From NCBI RefSeq assembly GCF_900115435.1, contig NZ_FOWK01000004.1, positions 124,001 through 188,000 on the forward strand: a DNA stretch of 64,000 bases, read 5' to 3'. Positions 42,404 to 50,654 of this stretch are shown one piece after another (positions within the stretch are counted from its first letter, which is position 1; each line of letters opens with the position of its first letter). A model generated the notes under the pieces. The model was not told the origin of the DNA, ran no database searches, and saw nothing but the letters and a program-made list of their open reading frames with translations. Source of the DNA: Prevotella sp. tf2-5 (GTDB taxonomy: Bacteria; Bacteroidota; Bacteroidia; Bacteroidales; Bacteroidaceae). A program made the translations under genes and the position numbers.

Positions 42404-45076
42404 ATGAAGATTGTATATAGTCCTTTCTACAGTGGGAATTACTTTATGAACATGCAAGACCAGAAAGTGGCACTTGATGTTCAGGTATTGGAAACCCAAG
42501 GTCTTCTTAGCCAGCTTGCTTTACATGCTGGTATCCATCAACAAATGCCATCATATCCGGAACGGCTCACCTCGTACCATAAAGCTCTGCTGGATTATGA
42601 TAGCAGTTTTAAGGACAATATCTTCCATCGGAGTATTGTCATTGATAGCATGAGTGTTGCTAAAACTCTACTCCGTTGGCGAGATAACTTGGCTCTGTGC
42701 GGTTGGAGTAAGAATATTGTTTTGAAAGATAGTACTCGTCTCAATACATTGGCTGAGATTGATAACTATTTCAAGGACGAAGGCCTTGCCGCATTGTTTA
42801 CTAAACTATCAGACACTATCCGCAGGATGGAATCTGGAGAGCTAAATGTCCCTATGGCATACAAGACTCTCATCATTGAGATACCTTGTCATGTGGATCT
42901 CCTTCCTGATTTCATAAAACCACTTATGTCATCACTCCAAAATCTTGATGTAACCATTGAGGAGAAAACGGACTATACAAAGTCGCAACCAGCGACTATC
43001 ACAGAGATACATTTTTCTCAGCTATGGAAAGCTGAAGCATGGTTGGCACAGCAGCAACCAAATGCTTATGAAGTTTGGATCAACACCAACAACAAGCGCC
43101 TTGACAACTGGCTTCATATGTCGGGCAACCCTGTCTGCGGTAGCGAGATGACCGATACCAATCCGCAGATAACACAAATGTTTCTATTGGCTATACAACT
43201 TTTCCAGCGTCCTCTTAATGTGAATACGCTTCTGCAATATCTCTTCCTGCCAGAATGTCCTCTTGACAGAAGACTTCGAAGAGAGTTGGCAAATAGAATT
43301 GTTCATGAGGGAGGCTTTTGCAATGAGAAGGTGCAGGATTGTGTCAACAGCTATATTGAGCGAGAACTTAAAGATGAAGATGATGAAACACCACAGGAAA
43401 TGACAAAGGAACAGCGCGAGGAGAACTATATCACCTATTTACCGTTCGATATAAGGACAGATGAAGGAGCCTTACCACTCGCAGAGGAAGCGAACGAGGT
43501 GAATGTCAAAGCTCTGTCTAAATTTCTGTCTTCAATCAGTTCCTACGCATCAAGTAAAGCAGTAAAGATTGCTGCTGTACAACCTTATGACGCACGGATT
43601 GCTCAATTAAGGAACGTTGCAGAGATGACCGATGCATTGCTCCATCAGATAGAAACGTTGATTGATGGCAACTTGTCCTTTACTACTCTTAACCAATGGG
43701 CGCAATCGCTTTATGAGGACGGTGACTATACACTCTATCATGCGCAAGTCAATAGAAGGAACGTTATCAACAGACCCTCAAATATGATTGGGGAGTCCAA
43801 GAATACCGTATGGTGTGATTTCTATGGTGATGTGCAGGCCACCCTCTCTACTGATTTCCTTTCAAATCTTGAGGTAAAACAACTGAAGGATGCCGGTATC
43901 TTACTTTGGGACAAACAGCATGAAAGTGACTTTATGCACTTGATGCTGGCCATGCCTGTTTATAAGACTTCAGGTAATCTCACCGTTATAACTTGTTCAC
44001 AGCAAGGAGCCACCAAACTACCCATGCATCCCCTGTATCTCCAATTGCCCGCCATCACTAAGCAGGAAGACGGAGATAAACTGTATAGCGAGATAGCTTC
44101 CAAGAAGATTGACGTGATTGACAATCACCGTGATACAGATGCAGAGAAAATCTGTTTTGATGCGGGAAAGCATCCTGTCAAATGGCGGTCTAAAGAGAGT
44201 TTTTCTGCCTTAGAGAAGCTACTCCAGTCCCCCCTCGACTATTTCATGAACTACACTTTGGGATTCACAGATGCCAGTGATACGGACATCAAATTGCCGC
44301 TGACTTATGGAAATGTGGCTCATGATGTGGTTGAGAATCTCTTCACTTCCGAAAGAAACGGTGAACCGCTTTCAGAATTTGTCGTCAGCCATTATGAAGT
44401 CGCATTCCGTAGGGCACTTATTAGAAAAGGCGCTATACTTTTGCTGCCTGAGCATCATCTCAACAAAGAGCGCATAAAATACAAGTTGAAAGAATGTGTC
44501 AGTAAGTTGGCCACTATCATTCAGGAGAATGGTCTGACGGTCATTCAGTGCGAGCAGGAAGAAGAACAAGATCTGGGACTACAAGGGGGTGTCGCTCTCC
44601 ATGGCTTTATTGATATGTTGCTAAATGACAAAGCAGGCAACAATGTGGTGTTCGACTTAAAATGGGTTAGCAAAAAAGATAAGTACAAGACAGTGTTGGA
44701 GAAAAATCGTGCTCTCCAGCTTGCGATTTATAAAGATATGCTATTACACCATGATAATCGTCCTCAGTCCGTTCGCACTGCATATTTTGTCATGCCTTAT
44801 GGAATACTCTACAGTACTGATGATTTCTTTGGTAGCAATTGTGAGTTGATTACTCCCAACATGCAGCCTGATATCATGGAACAACTGCGAAAGGGCTATG
44901 CCGAGAGGGTAAGTGAGATTAGTAGTGGAGTTATTGAAACGGCTGATAATGTACCCATCAGCAAGTTGAGTTATGCTCAGTCTGTCAATGTCTATCCTCT
45001 GGAAGATGACGGGAAAAAGACTGAGCCCAAAAAGGCAGAGAACCTGTATTCAGACTATAAGTGTTTCACCATCTAA
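42404..45076 (+). CDS. AddB-like PD-(D/E)XK nuclease
   Basis: 890 residues. The C-terminus carries a PD-(D/E)XK nuclease: GFIDMLLNDKAGNNVVFDLKW at about 733-753 provides the D...(D/E)xK metal site, and LQLAIYKDM supplies the conserved Gln/Tyr. Upstream, SALEKLLQSPLDYFMNYTLGF is the conserved AddB/RecB-nuclease block. The N-terminal half is helicase-like in length but shows no Walker motifs, as in AddB. It precedes an AddA-like helicase-nuclease with about a 14-bp gap. The pair should process double-strand DNA ends. Confidence 0.8.
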   Translation: MKIVYSPFYSGNYFMNMQDQKVALDVQVLETQGLLSQLALHAGIHQQMPSYPERLTSYHKALLDYDSSFKDNIFHRSIVIDSMSVAKTLLRWRDNLALCGWSKNIVLKDSTRLNTLAEIDNYFKDEGLAALFTKLSDTIRRMESGELNVPMAYKTLIIEIPCHVDLLPDFIKPLMSSLQNLDVTIEEKTDYTKSQPATITEIHFSQLWKAEAWLAQQQPNAYEVWINTNNKRLDNWLHMSGNPVCGSEMTDTNPQITQMFLLAIQLFQRPLNVNTLLQYLFLPECPLDRRLRRELANRIVHEGGFCNEKVQDCVNSYIERELKDEDDETPQEMTKEQREENYITYLPFDIRTDEGALPLAEEANEVNVKALSKFLSSISSYASSKAVKIAAVQPYDARIAQLRNVAEMTDALLHQIETLIDGNLSFTTLNQWAQSLYEDGDYTLYHAQVNRRNVINRPSNMIGESKNTVWCDFYGDVQATLSTDFLSNLEVKQLKDAGILLWDKQHESDFMHLMLAMPVYKTSGNLTVITCSQQGATKLPMHPLYLQLPAITKQEDGDKLYSEIASKKIDVIDNHRDTDAEKICFDAGKHPVKWRSKESFSALEKLLQSPLDYFMNYTLGFTDASDTDIKLPLTYGNVAHDVVENLFTSERNGEPLSEFVVSHYEVAFRRALIRKGAILLLPEHHLNKERIKYKLKECVSKLATIIQENGLTVIQCEQEEEQDLGLQGGVALHGFIDMLLNDKAGNNVVFDLKWVSKKDKYKTVLEKNRALQLAIYKDMLLHHDNRPQSVRTAYFVMPYGILYSTDDFFGSNCELITPNMQPDIMEQLRKGYAERVSEISSGVIETADNVPISKLSYAQSVNVYPLEDDGKKTEPKKAENLYSDYKCFTI

Positions 45077-45090
45077 CGCTGCAGATTATC

Positions 45091-48000
45091 ATGACAAAGA
45101 CTTTCATAAGCGCCGGAGCAGGATCTGGCAAAACATACAGAATAACCACCGATGTCGCAAAGATGGTGTTCGACGGGAAGTTGAATCCCGAACAGGTAAT
45201 AATGACTACGTTTACCAAGGCTGCCGCACAGGAACTACGCGAGAAGGCAAAAAAAGAACTGGCTAAACTTGGCAAGCATCGTGAGGCACAGCAAATGGAA
45301 CATGCTCTTATTGGAACTGTCCATTCTGTGGCCAATTCTTTCCTGACCAAGTATTGGTATCTGCTCGGCATTATGCCTGATGCCGCTGCTATGGAAGAGA
45401 ATGAACTCCAGCTTTATCGTGACCATTCACTTCGCGGGCTGCTTGAGCCCAAAGACCGCAATTTCCTCTATAGATATGCGGAAGACTATAATGTTATATA
45501 TGATCCAAAGGAGCGCAAGTCTGGTATCAATTATGAGTTTTGGAAGGCTGACCTCTGTAAAGTTCTCGACTTCATGCAGTGGTATGGCATCAATGAAGAG
45601 CAACTGAAGAAAAGCCTTGAAACAACCGAAAGCTTCATTAAGTGTTTGGAACCTAAGGAAGATACATCACTGATGGAATGTGCCAAAGCCGTTATCTGTG
45701 AGGTTGAAGAGATTCTGACCAGTATGACCAGACCTGGGGCAAAGGCAAAAGCTGAATTCGAGCGTATCAATTACTACAAGGGGCGAGAACTTTCTATAGA
45801 CGAACTGAATGACTTGGAATCTATAGCCAAGGGACGTTGCAAGGATTCTGATAATACAAAGCGTTTGTCAGCAAGTCTTTCAGGAATGGAAATTTTCACA
45901 GAGGAGAGATCCAAACGTCAAAGAGAGTACGCCTCCCTCATTTTCCGATTGGCCAGCAGATGGCAAAAGGAATACCGTCAGTATAAGGATGAGCATCACC
46001 TGATAGACTTCAACGACATGGAGGAGATGTTCCTTGACCTACTTGGGATGCCTGAGGTTCAGAATGACATCAAGTCGCGTTATACCCATCTGTTTGTGGA
46101 CGAGTTCCAGGATTCCAACCCCATGCAGGTACGCATCTTTCAGGGACTTTCCAAACTGCTTAACACCTGCTATGTTGGTGATAAGAAGCAGGCTATATAT
46201 GGCTTCCGAGGATCTGACACAGAATTGACAGCTGCAGTAGCCGACAGCATTTCTGACACAGAACATTTGGAGCACTCTTACCGTTCAGTCAAGCCGCTTG
46301 TTGACTTCTCTAATGCCATTTTCTCGCAGGTATTCAGCAAGATGACAGAGAAGGAAGTGAAACTATTGATGCCAGAGAAGAATGGCAATGACACTCCTGT
46401 CAAACATCCGCTTCGCCTATGGCCTTATAACGGTGACAAGAATCTTGCTCAACAAATCCAACAGTTCATACTCCAAGAGGGAATGGATGCGAAAGACGTC
46501 GCCGTCTTGGCTCGTACGAATGAGAACTTGGATAAGTTGGCCGATGAACTTCGAGCATTAAAGGTTCCTGTATGTCGTGAATCCAATGACATAAAGGAGT
46601 CAAGGGCTGGCCGTCTTATGAAAGCTCTTCTTACTTTGGTTAACAGACCACATAATCAGTTGGCACGAGCAGAAGTAGCCTATCTGACGGAACCAGGCTA
46701 TAATGTCACCAAGATTATCGAAAATCGACTTGACTTCCTGTCTGAAGAGAGTCAAGACCCTACTGTGTATCTAAAAGAAGTGCCCATTTTAAACCGTTTG
46801 GGTAGTCTTCTGAGTTTTCGCTCCACGAAAGAACAGGAGTTTGCAACTAACTTGCTTGGCTATCAAAGTATAAGTTCGCTTGTTGAGAGTCTCGTTATCG
46901 AACTTGACCTCTATGCTCTAGTACAGGGGTGGGAAAACGCGTTAGCAGAGGAAACTAACCTCCAAGTGCTTATAGACCTTGCACGGAGATATGAAGACTA
47001 TGCTACCAAATTAGCACAGCCCGCAACAGTGGCAGGCTTTATAGATTTCTTCACCGGACAGAAACAAGACGGAGCTGCAAACGAAGACGGTGTTCGGCTT
47101 TTTACTTATCATAAGTCGAAGGGGTTGGAATGGAAGGTAGTCATCCTGCTGTCGCTTGAAAACGATGCTTCCGATGCCACAAAGATAGCTACACGTAGTA
47201 TGTTGGGATGCCACTATCATCGCGAACAGCTACCGACTCCGGAGAATCCAAACCCTCCTATGACTATCTCATTGGTTCGTAACATCTATGCTCCTTCAAA
47301 CGAGAATGCCAAGAAATCTGCAGTCACATCACGTATGCAGCAACATCCGTCTTGGCAATCCATCTCAGAACGTGAGATAGGAGAGAATGCACGACTACTA
47401 TATGTGGGTGTAACCCGTGCTCGCGAAATTCTGATTCTTGCCCCTAAAGAGAAAGACAATGGCATTACCCTCAGCTGGTTCCGTTCAGTTAGAGTTGAGA
47501 ATGTTGCACAACTTCTTGACGGGAGTCATAGCCAAGACCTCTTTGGCATAGGTATGCCGTTCCATATCGAGCGTTATGATAGTGACAACGTTTTAGCTTG
47601 GCCTGAACACGTCATGAACGGTGTTCACGATATGGCAAAAGACTTCTCTCCGCTAAATAACATCCTTTTTGTATCTCCGTCAAAAGCAGGAACTGCTCCA
47701 CATGACATTGTTCCCATAAACGACAAAGAGTATCGTATGCTCGTCCGTAACAAAACGAGCGAAGAAGCTCTCATGGGGGACTTCATCCACCAAGTATTTT
47801 GTTGTTGTGATGACGGTATCAGTGTTGAGCGAATTATTCAGCTCCGTGACAGCTATGGGTTTACAGAAAAGAATATGCCAGAGCCAGGCCGACTGTTAGA
47901 TTCGTGGACATATCTGACAGATTTGCTTGAATCACGCTACGGAAAATCTGTAATGCGGCATCATGAGAAACCTTTCCGTCATATTGACGATGAAGGACAT

Positions 48001-48240
48001 GTAGTTAGCGGCTACATTGATCTCATCTGGGAAACAGTAGATTCGTATATTATTATTGATTACAAGACATGTCCCGGCAGCTATAGTCTTGTGTTCAATC
48101 CAACCAGTGAACACTATGCAGGCCGTCATGGCGACCAACTCGACTGCTATCAGCAGGCTTTAGAAGCTGAAGGGAAGAAAAAGGTCGCTGCGAGAATTAT
48201 CTATTATCCCATCACACAATTCGTCGTTGAAGTAAAGTAA
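45091..48240 (+). CDS. AddA/RecB-like UvrD-family helicase-nuclease
   Basis: 1049 residues. All UvrD-type motifs are visible: I (Walker A) SAGAGSGKTYRI at 7-15, II DEFQDSNPMQ, III GDKKQAIYGFRGSD, V/VI YHKSKGLEWKVVILLS and LLYVGVTRAREILIL. A C-terminal nuclease domain has HIDDEGHVVSGYIDLIWE...IIIDYKTC (D...DYK) and the LDCYQQALE block. Together with the upstream protein it makes an AddAB-like complex. I used the ATG at 45091. The operon continues into the NADAR-2 and sirtuin genes, linking DNA-end processing to ADP-ribose handling. Confidence 0.93.
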   Translation: MTKTFISAGAGSGKTYRITTDVAKMVFDGKLNPEQVIMTTFTKAAAQELREKAKKELAKLGKHREAQQMEHALIGTVHSVANSFLTKYWYLLGIMPDAAAMEENELQLYRDHSLRGLLEPKDRNFLYRYAEDYNVIYDPKERKSGINYEFWKADLCKVLDFMQWYGINEEQLKKSLETTESFIKCLEPKEDTSLMECAKAVICEVEEILTSMTRPGAKAKAEFERINYYKGRELSIDELNDLESIAKGRCKDSDNTKRLSASLSGMEIFTEERSKRQREYASLIFRLASRWQKEYRQYKDEHHLIDFNDMEEMFLDLLGMPEVQNDIKSRYTHLFVDEFQDSNPMQVRIFQGLSKLLNTCYVGDKKQAIYGFRGSDTELTAAVADSISDTEHLEHSYRSVKPLVDFSNAIFSQVFSKMTEKEVKLLMPEKNGNDTPVKHPLRLWPYNGDKNLAQQIQQFILQEGMDAKDVAVLARTNENLDKLADELRALKVPVCRESNDIKESRAGRLMKALLTLVNRPHNQLARAEVAYLTEPGYNVTKIIENRLDFLSEESQDPTVYLKEVPILNRLGSLLSFRSTKEQEFATNLLGYQSISSLVESLVIELDLYALVQGWENALAEETNLQVLIDLARRYEDYATKLAQPATVAGFIDFFTGQKQDGAANEDGVRLFTYHKSKGLEWKVVILLSLENDASDATKIATRSMLGCHYHREQLPTPENPNPPMTISLVRNIYAPSNENAKKSAVTSRMQQHPSWQSISEREIGENARLLYVGVTRAREILILAPKEKDNGITLSWFRSVRVENVAQLLDGSHSQDLFGIGMPFHIERYDSDNVLAWPEHVMNGVHDMAKDFSPLNNILFVSPSKAGTAPHDIVPINDKEYRMLVRNKTSEEALMGDFIHQVFCCCDDGISVERIIQLRDSYGFTEKNMPEPGRLLDSWTYLTDLLESRYGKSVMRHHEKPFRHIDDEGHVVSGYIDLIWETVDSYIIIDYKTCPGSYSLVFNPTSEHYAGRHGDQLDCYQQALEAEGKKKVAARIIYYPITQFVVEVK

Positions 48241-48251
48241 ATCAAATAATT

Positions 48252-49133
48252 ATGAGAGTAACAGATAAACACGTATGTTTCTGGAACGAATGGCCAAGCA
48301 ATTGGCATCCAGCAGAATTTGACATTGAAGTAAACGAAGTACACTGTCACTTCTATAATACTGAGCAGTATTTCATGTATATGAAGGCCATTGTCTTTGG
48401 TGATGAAGAAATTGCCAAGCAAATCCTCGCTGATGGCAATCCCAAAAAGGTAAAGGCTCTTGGCCGTAAGGTGCAGAACTATGACGAACAGGTTTGGAAT
48501 GATAAGCGTTATCAAATCATGCTTAAAGCCAATGTCGCCAAGTTCAGTCAAAACGAAGACTTGAAACAACTTCTTCTATCCCCGGAATATAAGGGACATG
48601 GTTTTGTTGAAGCCTCTCCTTATGATAAAGTATGGGGTATTCGTATGTATGAGAGTAATCCAGATATAGACAACGAGACTAAGTGGAAAGGGCTCAACCT
48701 TCTTGGCAAAGTCCTGGACGAAACCCGCAGAATCATTGTTGAAGAAGAGTCCATTAAAGAGAATTTCTTAATCTGGGATGACCGAGATACAAACGAGTGC
48801 TTCTTTGGTATTTCTATTCTTATAGGTGACCAATCATATACAGGAAAGAAGGAGTTGAAGTTTGATTCAAGCAATCCTGATAAGATGCCAACAATATTGC
48901 TCCATGACGAATATTGGCAAGTCGAAAGCTTGAGACTTACCGATAGGCATGAAATGGAACTGAATCTTATCAGTAACGATATCACCAAAAAAGTGCTTGT
49001 TTCAGATGATGAAATTGAAAAGAAGGAAGCTTACAAGCTACTCTGTGCGGCCTTCGATAATACTGAGCACGAGAAATCAGAAGGTGAAGACTATGAAGAT
49101 GTAGAGGATTTCTACGGATGGGAGCTTTCATAG
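48252..49133 (+). CDS. NADAR domain protein 2 with a C-terminal extension
   Basis: 293 residues. Residues 1-160 are a NADAR/YbiA domain: FWNEWPSNWHP, NTEQYFMYMKA with the conserved Glu, ASPYDKVWGIRM (DxVWG) and KGLNLLGKVLDETRRI. The C-terminal 130 residues are an added, unrecognised acidic domain (WDDRDTNECFFGISILIG; ends EDYEDVEDFYGWELS). It is 11 bp after the AddA-like gene and 25 bp before the sirtuin gene. It is distant in sequence from the NADAR protein at 31719. Confidence 0.86.
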   Translation: MRVTDKHVCFWNEWPSNWHPAEFDIEVNEVHCHFYNTEQYFMYMKAIVFGDEEIAKQILADGNPKKVKALGRKVQNYDEQVWNDKRYQIMLKANVAKFSQNEDLKQLLLSPEYKGHGFVEASPYDKVWGIRMYESNPDIDNETKWKGLNLLGKVLDETRRIIVEEESIKENFLIWDDRDTNECFFGISILIGDQSYTGKKELKFDSSNPDKMPTILLHDEYWQVESLRLTDRHEMELNLISNDITKKVLVSDDEIEKKEAYKLLCAAFDNTEHEKSEGEDYEDVEDFYGWELS

Positions 49134-49158
49134 TCTATATAGGCAACTAATTTGGTAT

Positions 49159-49857
49159 ATGAATAAGAAACTGGTTGTTCTGTCTGGAGCAGGAATAAGC
49201 AAAGAAAGTGGTATTGATACATTCCGCGATAAGGATGGCATTTGGAAAAAGAAAGATGCCATGCAGTTGGCAAGCATCGAAGGATGGAATAACAATCCTA
49301 AGGCTGTGCTTGACTTCTACAATGCCCGTCGTCGCCAGTTGCTGGAGGTTCAGCCAAACAAAGCTCATGAGTTGTTGGCACAACTTGAAGAATGGTACGA
49401 TGTCAGTATAATCACCCAAAATGTCGATGACCTCCATGAAAGAGCTGGTTCTTCTCATGTCATACATCTTCATGGAGAGCTTGCCAAGGTCTGTTCGTCC
49501 ATCGACAAGGAGAAAACGGAGTGTATCGAGTTCCGCCCTCTGTTTGATGATATTCAGCTTGGTGACAAAGCTAAAGACGGTAGTCAACTTCGTCCTTATA
49601 TTGTCTGGTTTGGTGAACCTGTTCCCAACATGCCTATTGCAATGAATACGGCTTTCGAGGCTGATATCTTTGTTGTTATTGGTACGTCCCTGTTGGTTTC
49701 ACCAGCAAACACACTAACAGCATGTTCAGGCGCAAATCATAATATTGTAATTGATCCAGGGGAGGTGGAGATTCCAGAAGGGTTCCTCCATATCAAGGAA
49801 ACCGCAACTATTGGTATGGAAATGCTATACCATTCTCTCTGCAAATTGGCTCAATAA
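49159..49857 (+). CDS. Sir2-family NAD-dependent deacylase
   Basis: 232 residues of the sirtuin fold. The NAD-binding GAGISKESGIDTFRD, TQNVDDLHERAG, catalytic His105 in HLHGEL, and GTSLLVSPA are all present. The usual zinc-binding CxxC pairs are not; KVCSSIDKEKTECIEF has only two cysteines, as in many Bacteroidetes sirtuins. SQLRPYIVWFGEPVP matches the deacylase-type C-terminal part. It consumes NAD and makes O-acyl-ADP-ribose, a possible substrate for its macrodomain and NADAR neighbours. Confidence 0.92.
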   Translation: MNKKLVVLSGAGISKESGIDTFRDKDGIWKKKDAMQLASIEGWNNNPKAVLDFYNARRRQLLEVQPNKAHELLAQLEEWYDVSIITQNVDDLHERAGSSHVIHLHGELAKVCSSIDKEKTECIEFRPLFDDIQLGDKAKDGSQLRPYIVWFGEPVPNMPIAMNTAFEADIFVVIGTSLLVSPANTLTACSGANHNIVIDPGEVEIPEGFLHIKETATIGMEMLYHSLCKLAQ

Positions 49858-49866
49858 ATCGCATTC

Positions 49867-49915
49867 GGTATACGTATAGAAACATAGCCTTTCCAAGGTA
49901 GATTGTCTAATTTTG
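49867..49915 (+). promoter_or_regulatory. cargo-regulon promoter: GGTATA-CG-TATAGA operator plus TAATTTTG
   Basis: The operator at 49867-49880 is 27 bp from TAATTTTG (49908-49915). It drives the HAD phosphatase gene. Confidence 0.75.
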
Positions 49916-49943
49916 CAGCCGTAAATGTTAATAGTTAGTGTTT

Positions 49944-50576
49944 ATGGCAAAGCAGAAGATAATCAATCGTGACTACAAAACAGTGCTTTTCGACTACGAC
50001 GGCACTCTATTCGATACTGTAGAAGCTGACCAGTACGTGGCCAGACAAAAGACCCTACGACGTTTTTCCCCTGAGTGGGTACAGGCCAGAAAGGAGTATC
50101 TCGAACACGTCAAGCAGTGTCCGTTGTACGATGGTTGGCACCAAGTCTTCGAATACATCAAAGCAAACAACATCCAGGCAGCCATCGTGTCTGGCAACAA
50201 CCGTGAAGTTCTGAACGTAGCCGTTCGCACTTTTGGTTTGCAGGAAATCTTCCCTAAGGATAAAATCAATCGCATAGGCTGTAAAGATGCCACTGGGCGA
50301 AGAATAAGGAAACGTGGTGGTAATCCCGCTCTCTTCGAATATGCTTTGAAGCAACTCAAAGAAGACCCTACTCATGTTCTTGCCTTTGGCAACGAACTGT
50401 GCGATGCACAGGCTGCTGGCAATGCAGGCATCAAGGCATACCATTGTCTTTGGGGTGCAGATGCAGGCGAGAAAGAGCTGATGCTCGCAGACCCAGAGCA
50501 TCAATGTATTACATCACCACTCCAAATAATCGACATCTTGCGTTCTGAGGTCAATTCTCAGAACCAACCAGCTTAA
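49944..50576 (+). CDS. HAD-superfamily phosphatase
   Basis: 210 residues. Motif I is FDYDGTLFDTVEADQ (nucleophile and acid/base aspartates), and motif II is AAIVSGNNREVLN. A later LAFGNELCDAQAAGNAGIKAYHCLWGA block contains the motif IV acidic residues. A C1 cap domain is implied by the spacing. The ATG at 49944 is preferred over a GTG two codons earlier. The likely substrate is a small phosphate ester such as a sugar phosphate, but it cannot be chosen from sequence. Its promoter is in the regulon. Confidence 0.88.
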   Translation: MAKQKIINRDYKTVLFDYDGTLFDTVEADQYVARQKTLRRFSPEWVQARKEYLEHVKQCPLYDGWHQVFEYIKANNIQAAIVSGNNREVLNVAVRTFGLQEIFPKDKINRIGCKDATGRRIRKRGGNPALFEYALKQLKEDPTHVLAFGNELCDAQAAGNAGIKAYHCLWGADAGEKELMLADPEHQCITSPLQIIDILRSEVNSQNQPA

Positions 50577-50579
50577 TCT

Positions 50580-50628
50580 GTTATATGTATAACTTTAGTG
50601 TTTGTTTTGTTGTTAATGCCTACCTTTG
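50580..50628 (+). promoter_or_regulatory. cargo-regulon promoter: GTTATA-TG-TATAAC operator plus TACCTTTG
   Basis: The palindrome with perfect arms at 50580-50593 is 27 bp from TACCTTTG (50621-50628). It drives the second AAA+/LRR/zincin operon. Confidence 0.75.
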
Positions 50629-50654
50629 CATCACAAAATCAAAAATAGTACAAT

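Noticed and set aside
49159-49857. Sirtuin judged defective because the zinc cysteines are missing
   Set aside because: Bacteroidetes sirtuins of this type often lack them, and the NAD and catalytic motifs are intact.
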